A stretch of 10,809 bases of DNA from Veillonella sp. (lineage in GTDB: Bacteria; Bacillota; Negativicutes; Veillonellales; Veillonellaceae), in NCBI GenBank assembly GCA_019419725.1, contig DXZL01000045.1:1-10809 (forward strand), given 5' to 3'. Under the pieces are notes generated by a model. The model was not told the DNA's origin and made no database searches. It was given only the letters and a program-made list of their open reading frames with translations. The position numbers and the translations under genes were made by a program. Position 1 is the stretch's first letter, and every line of letters begins with the position of its first letter. This document shows positions 1-7,409 of this stretch, piece by piece.

Positions 1-1007
1 CTAAAGCTATCCAACAATTAGCTGAAACATATTTGACAGAGCCAACATTGATTCGTATGAAACCGACTCAAGTTACTATGGATTTAATTGAACAATATTA
101 TATCGAAGTGCAAGACCGTCAAAAATTCGATGTTCTTTGCCGTTTATTCGATATCCAAACACCTGAACTTGCGATTATCTTCACACGTACAAAACGTCGT
201 GTTGATGAAGTAACAGAAGGTCTTAAGAAACGTGGTTACATGGCGGAAGGCATTCATGGCGATTTGTCTCAACAAAAACGAGATAGCGTAATTCGTCAAT
301 TCCGCGAAGGTACCATCGATATTCTCGTGGCTACTGATGTGGCAGCTCGTGGTCTTGATATTTCTGGCGTATCTCACGTATATAACTATGATATGCCTCA
401 AGATCCTGAAAGCTACACACACCGCGTAGGTCGTACAGGCCGTGCCGGTAAAGCTGGTCAAGCTTTCACGTTCGTTATCCCTCGTGAAATGGAGCATTTA
501 CATGCTATCGAGCGTTTAACAAAACGTAAAATCGCACGCCGTCGTGCACCTTCCTTAGGTGAAGTTCTTGAAGGTCAACAACGTTTGGCAATTGAAAGCC
601 TCGTTGAAATGACAGATAATTTAGAAGCATTAGCGCCATTCAAATCTAGTGCAGAAGAATTGTTAAATGATACAGACTCTGTAACATTGTTGGCTGCAGC
701 TCTTAAATTGTTAACAAAAGAACCAGATACAACTCCTGTAAATATTACAGAAGAAAAACCATTGCGCGTACGCCGTCGTCGTGAAGGTGGTCGTGGTGAC
801 CGCCGCCGTGGTGACCGTCGTAGAGATGGTGATCGCCGCCGTGACGGAGATCGTCGTCGCGATGACCGTCCTCGTCGCAACCGCGATGATCGTAGAAGTG
901 ATCGTCGTGATGACCGCCGTAGAGATGATCGTAGATCTGATCGTCCACGTGGTGACAGAAAACCTCGTCATCAAGGTGAAGGTTTCAAACCTTACTTTAA
1001 AGACTAA
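1..1007 (+). CDS. DEAD-box ATP-dependent RNA helicase, C-terminal part (5' end outside window)
   Basis: This is the C-terminal part of a cytoplasmic DEAD-box RNA helicase, an enzyme that remodels RNA duplexes during ribosome assembly, cold adaptation or mRNA decay (CshA/DeaD type). The frame is open from base 3, so the gene enters from the left. The first visible residues, KAIQQLAETYL, are the end of RecA domain 1; motifs Q, I, II and III lie outside. RecA domain 2 is intact: motif IV at about 174-200 (IIFTRTKRR), motif V at 330-362 (ATDVAARGLDI) and motif VI at 420-449 (HRVGRTGRAG). A helical linker follows to about 765. The last 60 or so residues are a low-complexity tail of Arg and Asp (repeats such as RRDGD and DDRRS), presumably for RNA binding. 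The stop is TAA at 1005-1007, followed immediately by a terminator. The family is certain; which paralogue is not. Confidence 0.95.
   Translation, partial: KAIQQLAETYLTEPTLIRMKPTQVTMDLIEQYYIEVQDRQKFDVLCRLFDIQTPELAIIFTRTKRRVDEVTEGLKKRGYMAEGIHGDLSQQKRDSVIRQFREGTIDILVATDVAARGLDISGVSHVYNYDMPQDPESYTHRVGRTGRAGKAGQAFTFVIPREMEHLHAIERLTKRKIARRRAPSLGEVLEGQQRLAIESLVEMTDNLEALAPFKSSAEELLNDTDSVTLLAAALKLLTKEPDTTPVNITEEKPLRVRRRREGGRGDRRRGDRRRDGDRRRDGDRRRDDRPRRNRDDRRSDRRDDRRRDDRRSDRPRGDRKPRHQGEGFKPYFKD
772..960 (+). repeat. Imperfect in-frame repeats encoding the Arg/Asp-rich helicase tail
   Basis: Short degenerate units built on CGY-CGY-GAY-GGN-GAY codons recur through this stretch and encode RRDGD, RRDD and DRRSD blocks. 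The mix of synonymous Arg and Asp codons suggests selection on the peptide composition rather than recent slippage. The biased composition also opens several long but spurious reading frames on the opposite strand. Confidence 0.7.
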
Positions 1008-1010
1008 TAG

Positions 1011-1045
1011 AATGTGGATTGCTTTCGGGCAATCCACATTTTTTA
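1011..1045 (+). terminator. Rho-independent terminator of the helicase gene
   Basis: A perfect 12-bp stem (AATGTGGATTGC at 1011-1022 pairing with 1029-1040) encloses a 6-nt loop and runs into a T-rich tail at 1039-1045. It begins 3 bases after the helicase stop codon, so the helicase is the last gene of its transcript. Confidence 0.93.
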
Positions 1046-1071
1046 TTACTTAATAGTTAATACTATCTATC

Positions 1072-1100
1072 TTGATAAGTGTTGAGAATTCTGCTATAAT
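1072..1100 (+). promoter_or_regulatory. Promoter of the perR-like gene
   Basis: A -35 box TTGATA (1072-1077) and a perfect -10 box TATAAT (1095-1100) are separated by 17 bp. Transcription should start near 1107, giving a leader of about 77 nt before the ATG at 1184. The promoter lies between the helicase terminator and the regulator gene, so the regulator has its own transcript. Confidence 0.8.
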
Positions 1101-1115
1101 AGATAATAATTATTT
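1101..1115 (+). promoter_or_regulatory. Candidate PerR/Fur operator (7-1-7 palindrome)
   Basis: The sequence AGATAAT-A-ATTATTT is a 7-1-7 inverted repeat with one mismatched pair. It agrees at 10 of 14 defined positions with the known PerR box TTATAATNATTATAA. It sits directly after the -10 box and covers the expected start site, where a bound repressor would block initiation. Autoregulation of the downstream regulator is an inference; AT-rich sequence makes chance matches more likely. Confidence 0.45.
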
Positions 1116-1183
1116 CTTGTGAATGGCCGATAATGGTCGATGCCTTATAGATTTCCAAGTGGAGAAAGGTAGAGTAGAGTATT

Positions 1184-1603
1184 ATGGATATCGCACAAAT
1201 TCTGCGTAGCCAAGGGTTCAAAGTAACCCCACAACGTATTGCGATTTATGATGCCTTGCGTGGTCATCATGATCATCCAACAGCAGAAATGTTGTATCAT
1301 ACGTTGCGCCCTGAACATCCAAGCATGAGCTTGGCAACAGTGTACAAGACAATGGAGATTTTTGAAAAAATCGGTCTTGTAAAAATTTTAGAAGTAGGTG
1401 ATGAGCGCGCTCATTACGATTGGGACACACAAGCTCATTCCCATATCCGATGCATCCGTTGCAATAAGGTAGAGGATATGATGGGCATTGATTTACAAGC
1501 TATCAAAACAATTGCTGATCAAGGTAGCGAGTATCAAATCACAGGTCAACATATTACCTTTGAAGGTGTATGCCCTGAGTGTGCTAAAAAAGAAAGCCAT
1601 TAA
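1184..1603 (+). CDS. perR: Fur-family regulator, PerR type (peroxide-sensing repressor)
   Basis: A 139-residue cytoplasmic metal-dependent DNA-binding repressor. The N-terminal winged helix contains VTPQRIAIYDAL (residues 14-25) and the recognition-helix region SLATVYKTMEIF (49-60). Two CxxC pairs (C90/C93 and C130/C133) form the structural zinc site. The regulatory metal ligands known in Bacillus PerR (H37, D85, H91, H93, D104) align here at a constant offset of six: H31, D79, H85, H87 and D98. Asp rather than Glu at position 79 favours PerR over Fur, with H31 and H85 as the histidines expected to be oxidised by peroxide. An in-frame stop at 1175-1177 limits the start to this ATG. The best Shine-Dalgarno match (GGAGAAAGG, 1161-1169) lies unusually far upstream, so translation may be modest. 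The family is certain; PerR rather than Fur or Zur is likely. Confidence 0.88.
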   Translation: MDIAQILRSQGFKVTPQRIAIYDALRGHHDHPTAEMLYHTLRPEHPSMSLATVYKTMEIFEKIGLVKILEVGDERAHYDWDTQAHSHIRCIRCNKVEDMMGIDLQAIKTIADQGSEYQITGQHITFEGVCPECAKKESH

Positions 1604-1606
1604 TAC

Positions 1607-1650
1607 ATAACCCCTGTCGCGAAGGGCTCCTTCACGGTAGGGGTTATATT
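1607..1650 (+). terminator. Hairpin after perR, probable weak terminator
   Basis: ATAACCCCT (1607-1615) pairs perfectly with 1639-1647. An inner stem, GAAGG (1621-1625) with CCTTC (1629-1633), extends it into one compound hairpin. It starts a few bases after the stop codon. The tail (ATATTAGTTATAT) is AT-rich but lacks a clean T tract, so termination may be partial and some read-through into nfo is possible. Confidence 0.6.
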
Positions 1651-1730
1651 AGTTATATATGTCTTATATTCATCAGGCTTTTGGAATAGATGTACACGTA
1701 ATAGAATAGATATTGGAGTTAAGTATTTTA

Positions 1731-1762
1731 GAATTATAAAATTATAGAATTATAGAATTATA
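1731..1762 (+). repeat. Four tandem 8-bp repeats (GAATTATA) before nfo
   Basis: Four contiguous 8-bp units occupy 1731-1738, 1739-1746, 1747-1754 and 1755-1762. Three are exactly GAATTATA and the second is AAATTATA. The array ends next to the ribosome binding site of nfo and overlaps a weak promoter candidate (TTGGAG at 1713-1718, 16 bp, TATAAA at 1735-1740). The units also create interleaved palindromes such as TTATA-GAAT-TATAA (1750-1763). The rest of the gap between the perR hairpin and this array is plain AT-rich sequence in which I see nothing clear. Confidence 0.75.
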
Positions 1763-1772
1763 AAGGAGTAGT

Positions 1773-2609
1773 ATGTTTGTCATAGGCAGTCATTTATCAA
1801 TTAGCAAAGGTTATTTAAATATGGGGAAGGAAGCTACTAAAATTGGTGGCAATACCTTCCAATACTTTACCCGTAATCCTCGTGGTGGTAGTATGCGTGC
1901 CCTCGATGTAGAGGATATGAATAGCTTGAGTGCGTATATGAAAGAACATAACTTCGGCACCTTGTTAGCCCATGCACCGTATACGTATAATCCATGTGCT
2001 GCAAAGGAAGACTTGCGCGCCTTTGCTAAACAATCTATGAAAGAAGATTTGGAGCGCATGGAATATTTACCGGGCCAAATGTATAACTTTCACCCAGGTA
2101 GCCATGTAAAACAAGGTGTAGATCAAGGTATCGAATACATCGTGGAGTGCTTGAATGAAATTTTATTCCCTGGCATGAAAACAACAGTCCTCTTAGAGGT
2201 CATGGCAGGTAAGGGTACAGAAATTGGTTCTCGATTTGAGGAAATTGCACGCATCATCGACGGTGTGAAATTAAAAGAATACATGGGCGTATGTGTTGAT
2301 ACATGCCATATCCACGAAGGTGGTTATGATATCGTCAATAATCTTGATGGTGTTATTGATGAGTTTGACCGTATTGTAGGCTTAGACCGTTTAAAAGCCA
2401 TTCATTTGAATGACTCTAAAAATCCTATGGGCGCTCATAAAGATCGGCACGAAAAAATTGGTGAAGGTCACATCGGTATCGACGCCATTGCTCGTATTGT
2501 GACACATCCTAAATTGACGAACTTGCCGTTCTATTTAGAAACGCCAAATGAACTTGATGGGTATGCAAAAGAAATTGCTATGTTGCGCTCTATTGTAGAG
2601 AATCAATAA
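1773..2609 (+). CDS. nfo: Endonuclease IV (AP endonuclease, base excision repair)
   Basis: This is a 278-residue cytoplasmic enzyme that cleaves DNA 5' to abasic sites and removes blocked 3' ends left by oxidative damage. It is a single TIM-barrel domain of normal family length. All nine ligands of the trinuclear zinc centre are visible: H67 (LLAHAPY), H107 (FHPGSH), E142 (LLEVMAGKGTE), D176 and H179 (VDTCH), H211 (HLNDSK), D224 and H226 (KDRHEKIGEG) and E256 (LETP). The start ATG is preceded by AAAGGAG (1762-1768) with a short 4-nt gap. Upstream lies the tandem 8-bp repeat array. Its position behind a PerR-like regulator and ahead of sbcDC fits a role in repairing oxidised DNA. Whether it has its own promoter is unclear. 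Confidence 0.97.
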   Translation: MFVIGSHLSISKGYLNMGKEATKIGGNTFQYFTRNPRGGSMRALDVEDMNSLSAYMKEHNFGTLLAHAPYTYNPCAAKEDLRAFAKQSMKEDLERMEYLPGQMYNFHPGSHVKQGVDQGIEYIVECLNEILFPGMKTTVLLEVMAGKGTEIGSRFEEIARIIDGVKLKEYMGVCVDTCHIHEGGYDIVNNLDGVIDEFDRIVGLDRLKAIHLNDSKNPMGAHKDRHEKIGEGHIGIDAIARIVTHPKLTNLPFYLETPNELDGYAKEIAMLRSIVENQ

Positions 2610-2629
2610 TTAAGCTAAAACGCAGTCTT

Positions 2630-2653
2630 AGTTATATAATTATTTATATAACT
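2630..2653 (+). promoter_or_regulatory. Perfect 10-bp inverted repeat covering a -10-like box before sbcD
   Basis: AGTTATATAA (2630-2639) and its exact complement (2644-2653) flank a TTAT spacer. The left arm and spacer contain a perfect TATAAT (2635-2640), but no good -35 box is seen 16-18 bp upstream. The element could be an operator over a promoter or an AT-rich RNA hairpin. No T tract follows, so it is unlikely to terminate transcription. Confidence 0.45.
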
Positions 2654-2695
2654 ACATTCAGATAAGGTATAGGGAGAGCTGGAAAGGGGGATAAA

Positions 2696-3871
2696 ATGCG
2701 TTTTTTACATACTGCTGATTGGCATTTAGGACGTATTTTTTATGGTCAGTATTTAACAGATGACCAAGCTCATGTATTGGAGAATCAGTTCTTTTCTATT
2801 TTGAAAGATGAAAAAATCGACGGCATATTGTTAGCCGGGGATGTATTTGATAGAGCGGTACCTCCTATTGAAGCTATTGAGTTATGGGATTCCATCATTA
2901 CCCGTCTCGCTATGGATTATAAGGTACCACTCTTCGTGGTAAGTGGTAATCATGATGGGGCTGAACGCCTTGAAGTGGGGCGCTCTATGTTGAGTCAATC
3001 AGGAATCCATATTTGGGGATCCCCTCATCATGCATTACAACCCTTTGAATTTGAAGGTGTTGATGGTAAAGTGGCCATTTGCCCTATGCCCTTTAGCGAG
3101 CCTCGTCGCATAGGGGATGCATTAGGGTTAGGTTTTGCTACCCCTTCTTTGGAAACTGGTCTCAATCTACATAATTATGATCAAATGTATCAGGCTTGGA
3201 GCAACCATTTACGTAATCAAGTGCCAAAGGGAATGCGCAGCATTGCTATTAGTCATGCCTTTGTAATGGGCGGTGATGTAGGTGGCTCTGAACGTATCTT
3301 GTCTATCGGTGGTAGTGAACAAGTAAGTCCACAAGTCTTTAAAGACTTTCACTATACAGCCCTTGGCCATTTGCATGGGCCTCAGCGAATGGGGGCAGAC
3401 TATATTCGTTATAGCGGATCGCCATTAAAGTATTCCTTTGATGAGCATACGCAGAAGAAGTCTTTTACCATCATTGATATGGATACAAAAGGTAAGGTAG
3501 ATATTAGCACCATTCCTGTAGAAGCGAAGCGCGACGTAGTAATTTTAGAAGGTTATTTTGAAGACCTGTTAAACAATAAGGAATTACAGGCTAAACATAA
3601 AGATGATTATGTACAGGCCCGATTGCTGGATACGATGCCTATTATGGATGGGATGGCTAAGTTGCGCCAAGTGTATCATCGCTGTATGACCATTGACCTA
3701 GTGGGGCGTGTGGCAGCGCCTGTGGCTGACATGGGGGATGCAGTCTTTAAAGAATTAAATGAGCGTGAATTATTTAACCAATTTGCCGAAACCGTGTGGA
3801 AAGAACCATTAACAGAGCGCGAACAACAATACATCAACTCTGTATGGGACCGAATTTTAAAGGAGGACTAA
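2696..3871 (+). CDS. sbcD: SbcD, nuclease subunit of the SbcCD (Mre11-like) complex
   Basis: SbcD is the metal-dependent phosphoesterase subunit of SbcCD, which cuts DNA hairpins and processes double-strand ends, including protein-blocked ends, in the cytoplasm. The 391-residue protein shows the calcineurin-like motifs in order: ADWHLGR (D8, H10), AGDVFDR (D49), SGNHDG (N85, H86), SHAFV (H187) and LGHLHG (H225, H227). GSPLKYSFDE (241-250) is the typical end of the nuclease domain, and the C-terminal part carries the capping and SbcC-binding regions. The length is normal. The start has a strong purine-rich ribosome binding site, AAAGGGGG, at 2683-2690, 5 nt from the ATG. The stop codon directly abuts the sbcC start, so the two subunits are co-translated. 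Confidence 0.97.
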   Translation: MRFLHTADWHLGRIFYGQYLTDDQAHVLENQFFSILKDEKIDGILLAGDVFDRAVPPIEAIELWDSIITRLAMDYKVPLFVVSGNHDGAERLEVGRSMLSQSGIHIWGSPHHALQPFEFEGVDGKVAICPMPFSEPRRIGDALGLGFATPSLETGLNLHNYDQMYQAWSNHLRNQVPKGMRSIAISHAFVMGGDVGGSERILSIGGSEQVSPQVFKDFHYTALGHLHGPQRMGADYIRYSGSPLKYSFDEHTQKKSFTIIDMDTKGKVDISTIPVEAKRDVVILEGYFEDLLNNKELQAKHKDDYVQARLLDTMPIMDGMAKLRQVYHRCMTIDLVGRVAAPVADMGDAVFKELNERELFNQFAETVWKEPLTEREQQYINSVWDRILKED

Positions 3872-6800
3872 ATGAAGCCTATATCTTTAACTATAGAAGC
3901 CTTTGGTCCTTACCGCGATTCGGTTACCTTGGACTTTAATGAACTGCAAAACCATTCTATGTTTCTCATCTCTGGTCCTACGGGGGCCGGGAAAACATCT
4001 ATACTAGATGCTATGGTGTATGCCTTATATGGCGAACCTAGTGGGGAAGTGCGCAAAACAGATGCTATCCGCAGTGACTTTGCAGAACCACATCGTATGA
4101 CACGGGTTGATTTTTCCTTTGCTATCGGTGATGCTCAGTACCGTGTTGAAAGATTGCCAAAGCAAATGGTTGCGAAGAAACGCGGTACAGGTATGCGCGA
4201 GCAGAATGCTAGTGCTACTGTCTATGAAATGAAAGATAGGGAGTGGAAAGTTATCGCTACCTCTGCAGCGGCTATTCGCGATACGATTCAAAGAATCATA
4301 GGCTTTCGGAAGGATCAATTCTTACAAGTTGTTCTATTGCCACAAGGGGAATTCCGAAAATTACTAGTAGCCTCCACCAGTGAACGGGAGGAGTTATTAC
4401 ATACACTCTTTAGAACCGAGTTATACCGAAGATTACAAGATGCCTTAAAGGCTGCTTATGATGACGCAAAAGCAGGCATTGAAGAAAATGTAACAAAACA
4501 GAATGCATTGCTACAATCCATTCCACATGACGAAGATATACCAGTACTAACCATTGAACATGTACGAGATCTTTTGAAACATAGAGAGCCACACCGAGAT
4601 GCTCTTGTTATTGACCGTGATAAAGCTGTAACTGTAGTGGAGCAGTTCAATACGTTGCGAAATGAGTGGGCCTTATATAATCAAGCACAACAATCTCTTG
4701 CAGAGGCTACCTCTAAATTAGACCTTGTGAAAGCAAGAGAAGCGGAGCGTGCTAGCTTACGTGAAAAGGTTCAGTTCCTTACCTCTTTAACGCCAAGCTT
4801 TGAGCTATATAAACAGGTTTGTGATAAACAGTTGGTGTTAAAAACATTGGAAACATCACTTTCAGAGGCTGAAAAAAATGTGGACAGTGCATCTCAACAT
4901 GAGTCTAAATGTATAGAGGCTCATGCAGTATTAGAAGCTCAAGCTGAAACTATGCAAGCTAAGCGAACTACGCTGGCCCAAATGGAACAGCAATCAGAAA
5001 AATTTGATGAGTTAGCACTGCTAAATAAGGAATTGAGCACATTAAAGAGTACATTAGTAACACAGGACCGTGAGAAAAGCGAAGCTGCGTTACAGGCGCA
5101 GCATAAGACAGTAGCTGATTTAGAGGCGAAATTGGATGAAGACAGACAACAGTTACAAGGTAATAGCAAAGTCTTAGACTCTATTCCTCGTATCCAAGAA
5201 CAGTTAAGTCATTTGCAACGATATTCTGAAATGGTCGCTGAGAAACAGAAGATTCAAAATGATATCGATGCTAAAGATAAGTCATTAGCATTGATAGATG
5301 AATCCGTAAAGAACTCAAAGGTACAGCTTGAACGGTTAGAACATTTGATGGCAGAAGGGCGTGCCTTTGAACTCGTTCATTTAGTGAAAGATAACGAACC
5401 TTGTCCAGTATGCGGCTCTACAGAGCATCCACAGTTGGCAGCCAAGCCTGAGTTATATCCTACCAAAGAGGAGATAGAAGAGGCTCGTGCAGTGCGTGAT
5501 CTTGAGTTACAAAAACAAGCTAGTGAGATTGGTCAGAAAGAAACATTAGCTCTTCGTTTACATGAGTTAGATGAACAAGTTGAAGATCAAGTCTCTAAAC
5601 TCAAAACATGGATTGATAATTTTTCAGAAGATGCATTTGATTCAATTCAACAAGGCTTAGTATCTCAAATGGAGCAGCTTTCAACCTTGCGTAGCGATAC
5701 TGAACAGCTGAGCGACACTATAGCTAACACTGAGGATGACCTCAGTACGGCTAAAGATGAACTAGCGAAATTGGATATGGCTCATAAGGAACTACTTGAT
5801 AGCTTGCACAATTTAGAGGTTCAGATTAGTACTGTACAGGCTAAGATTGATGCTCTTTCTGAAAGCTTGCCAACAACGGATGTAGCTGCATGGCATAAAG
5901 AGATAGAATCATTGGTGTCTGAGCTTACAGACTACGATGAACAGGTAAAAGTATGTAAAGCAAATTTAGATTCTGCTAGAGAAGTGCTCAATGCTAAACG
6001 GGGACGCCTAGAAACCTTATCTGCCCAAGTGCAGGAAGAAATAAGACATCTTGATGTACTCTATCAAGACTATGTAGAATCATTGCAATCGATTTCTTTA
6101 TCTGAAGATGACTTTATAGATGCGTTGGATGATTATAAGGCTTTAGATACGTTTAGAGCTGAGTTACATGCATTGGATGAGGCTTTCAATAAAGCTCAAG
6201 CTGTATATGATGCGGCATTGAAACATGCTCAATCTGTAGTGGAGCCAAGTGATACGGTTTCCAATGAAGTATATGATGCAGCAGTAGAACAGCGTGATGA
6301 TTTAGTGGGTTCTCTTGCGGCTTGGGATAGAGAAACGAAACATATTGAAACGACACTGGTTTCTCTAGAAACACTTGAACAAGCTATGGGAGAAGCCCGT
6401 GAGGAAGTGACTTTCTTAAGTCGCCTAAATGACTTGGCAAATGGCGGTGAACAAGGGTTTAAAAATGTAACCTTTGAGCGCTATGTATTGGGAGCTATTT
6501 TAGATGAAGTCGTATATGCAGCTAATTTACGGCTTCAAACGATGAGCCGTAATCGTTATTCCTTGGAACGTTCTGACTATACAGGTGGTGGACGGGGCAA
6601 ACAAGGCCTTGATTTGGCAGTCATGGATGCTTTCACAGGTCAATCAAGACCTGCGAATACCTTATCTGGTGGTGAAACATTCTTGGCCTCTATGGCACTT
6701 GCCTTAGGTCTTGCTGATGTTATTCAAAGTTATGCTGGTGGTATTCATATGGATACAATGTTTATCGACGAAGGCTTTGGTACACTTGATCCCGATACAT

Positions 6801-6955
6801 TGGAACTCGCCATGGAAACACTGGTGAAATTACAATCGTCAGGTCGTCTTATCGGCATGATTTCCCATGTACCTGAATTAAAGACTCGTATACCGGCCCA
6901 CTTAGAGGTCACACGTGGTGACGATGGTAGTACGGCAAAATTTGTGATTAACTAG
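3872..6955 (+). CDS. sbcC: SbcC, Rad50-like ATPase subunit of the SbcCD complex
   Basis: SbcC is the 1027-residue SMC-like ATPase partner of SbcD. The N-terminal half of the ATPase head has Walker A GPTGAGKT (residues 35-42) and the Q-loop region (LPQGEFRKLL, about 160-170). Two long coiled-coil arms rich in Gln, Glu, Leu and Lys flank a central zinc hook, CPVCGSTEHP, starting at C511 with its partner C514; this hook dimerises two SbcC arms. The C-terminal head half has the ABC signature LSGGE (931-935) and Walker B FIDEGFGTLD (964-973, with D966 and the catalytic E967). All motifs are intact and the hook is close to the midpoint, as expected. A perfect AAAGGAGG (3859-3866) inside the end of sbcD serves the ATG 5 nt later. 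No clear terminator follows in the 79-bp gap before the next gene. Confidence 0.97.
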   Translation: MKPISLTIEAFGPYRDSVTLDFNELQNHSMFLISGPTGAGKTSILDAMVYALYGEPSGEVRKTDAIRSDFAEPHRMTRVDFSFAIGDAQYRVERLPKQMVAKKRGTGMREQNASATVYEMKDREWKVIATSAAAIRDTIQRIIGFRKDQFLQVVLLPQGEFRKLLVASTSEREELLHTLFRTELYRRLQDALKAAYDDAKAGIEENVTKQNALLQSIPHDEDIPVLTIEHVRDLLKHREPHRDALVIDRDKAVTVVEQFNTLRNEWALYNQAQQSLAEATSKLDLVKAREAERASLREKVQFLTSLTPSFELYKQVCDKQLVLKTLETSLSEAEKNVDSASQHESKCIEAHAVLEAQAETMQAKRTTLAQMEQQSEKFDELALLNKELSTLKSTLVTQDREKSEAALQAQHKTVADLEAKLDEDRQQLQGNSKVLDSIPRIQEQLSHLQRYSEMVAEKQKIQNDIDAKDKSLALIDESVKNSKVQLERLEHLMAEGRAFELVHLVKDNEPCPVCGSTEHPQLAAKPELYPTKEEIEEARAVRDLELQKQASEIGQKETLALRLHELDEQVEDQVSKLKTWIDNFSEDAFDSIQQGLVSQMEQLSTLRSDTEQLSDTIANTEDDLSTAKDELAKLDMAHKELLDSLHNLEVQISTVQAKIDALSESLPTTDVAAWHKEIESLVSELTDYDEQVKVCKANLDSAREVLNAKRGRLETLSAQVQEEIRHLDVLYQDYVESLQSISLSEDDFIDALDDYKALDTFRAELHALDEAFNKAQAVYDAALKHAQSVVEPSDTVSNEVYDAAVEQRDDLVGSLAAWDRETKHIETTLVSLETLEQAMGEAREEVTFLSRLNDLANGGEQGFKNVTFERYVLGAILDEVVYAANLRLQTMSRNRYSLERSDYTGGGRGKQGLDLAVMDAFTGQSRPANTLSGGETFLASMALALGLADVIQSYAGGIHMDTMFIDEGFGTLDPDTLELAMETLVKLQSSGRLIGMISHVPELKTRIPAHLEVTRGDDGSTAKFVIN

Positions 6956-7034
6956 CTATAGAATTGTCAAATGTGATACTATTAAAAGAGGAGAATTCCT
7001 ACAAAAACATACTGGAATTAATTAAGGAGGTCCT

Positions 7035-7409
7035 ATGAAGTTTTCATTTGCTCATAATAATATAAATGTTAAGGATCTTGATAAGAGTTTAGCATTCTAT
7101 AAAGAGGCCTTATTACTTGAGGAATCTCGACGCTTGGAAGATCCAAGTGGTGCTTTCACTCTTGTATATTTAAAAAGTCCATACACAGCGCATGAACTAG
7201 AACTTACATGGTTACGCGACTGGGATCGTCCTTATAATTTAGGGGACAATGAATTCCACTTGGCATTTTATGTAGATGACTACGAAGCAGCTCTAAAAAA
7301 GCATAAAGAGATGGGCGTTGTAGCGTACGAAAATGCAGACATGGGCATTTACTTTATTGCCGATCCAGACGGGTATTGGACAGAAATCATTCCAGCAGGT
7401 AAATACTAA
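7035..7409 (+). CDS. gloA: Glyoxalase I-like VOC-family protein
   Basis: A 124-residue single-domain protein of the vicinal-oxygen-chelate fold, close in size to bacterial glyoxalase I, which isomerises the hemithioacetal of methylglyoxal and a thiol to S-lactoyl thiol. The four metal ligands of the GloA family are present at the right spacing: H7 (FAHNNINV), E56 (ELELTW), H75 (EFHLAF) and E117 (DPDGYWTEIIP). The active enzyme should be a cytoplasmic homodimer. The start is supported by a strong AAGGAGGT (7024-7031). It is the first gene of a tight four-gene set and its stop overlaps the next start by one base. Only an extended -10-like TGATACTAT (6974-6982) hints at a local promoter. The thiol substrate is unknown, and other VOC enzymes share these ligands. 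Confidence 0.85.
   Translation: MKFSFAHNNINVKDLDKSLAFYKEALLLEESRRLEDPSGAFTLVYLKSPYTAHELELTWLRDWDRPYNLGDNEFHLAFYVDDYEAALKKHKEMGVVAYENADMGIYFIADPDGYWTEIIPAGKY

Noticed and set aside
575..1037. Several long antisense open frames opposite the helicase tail
   Set aside because: They are created by the repetitive Arg/Asp codons on the plus strand, give low-complexity peptides, lack ribosome binding sites and overlap a terminator.
1123..1209. A 28-codon upstream reading frame in the perR leader overlapping the perR start
   Set aside because: It has no Shine-Dalgarno sequence and no recognisable peptide; chance is the simplest explanation.
6984..7000. AGAGGAG and a short AGGA/TCCT palindrome after sbcC
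   Set aside because: No start codon follows at a usable distance and the stem is too short to be a terminator.
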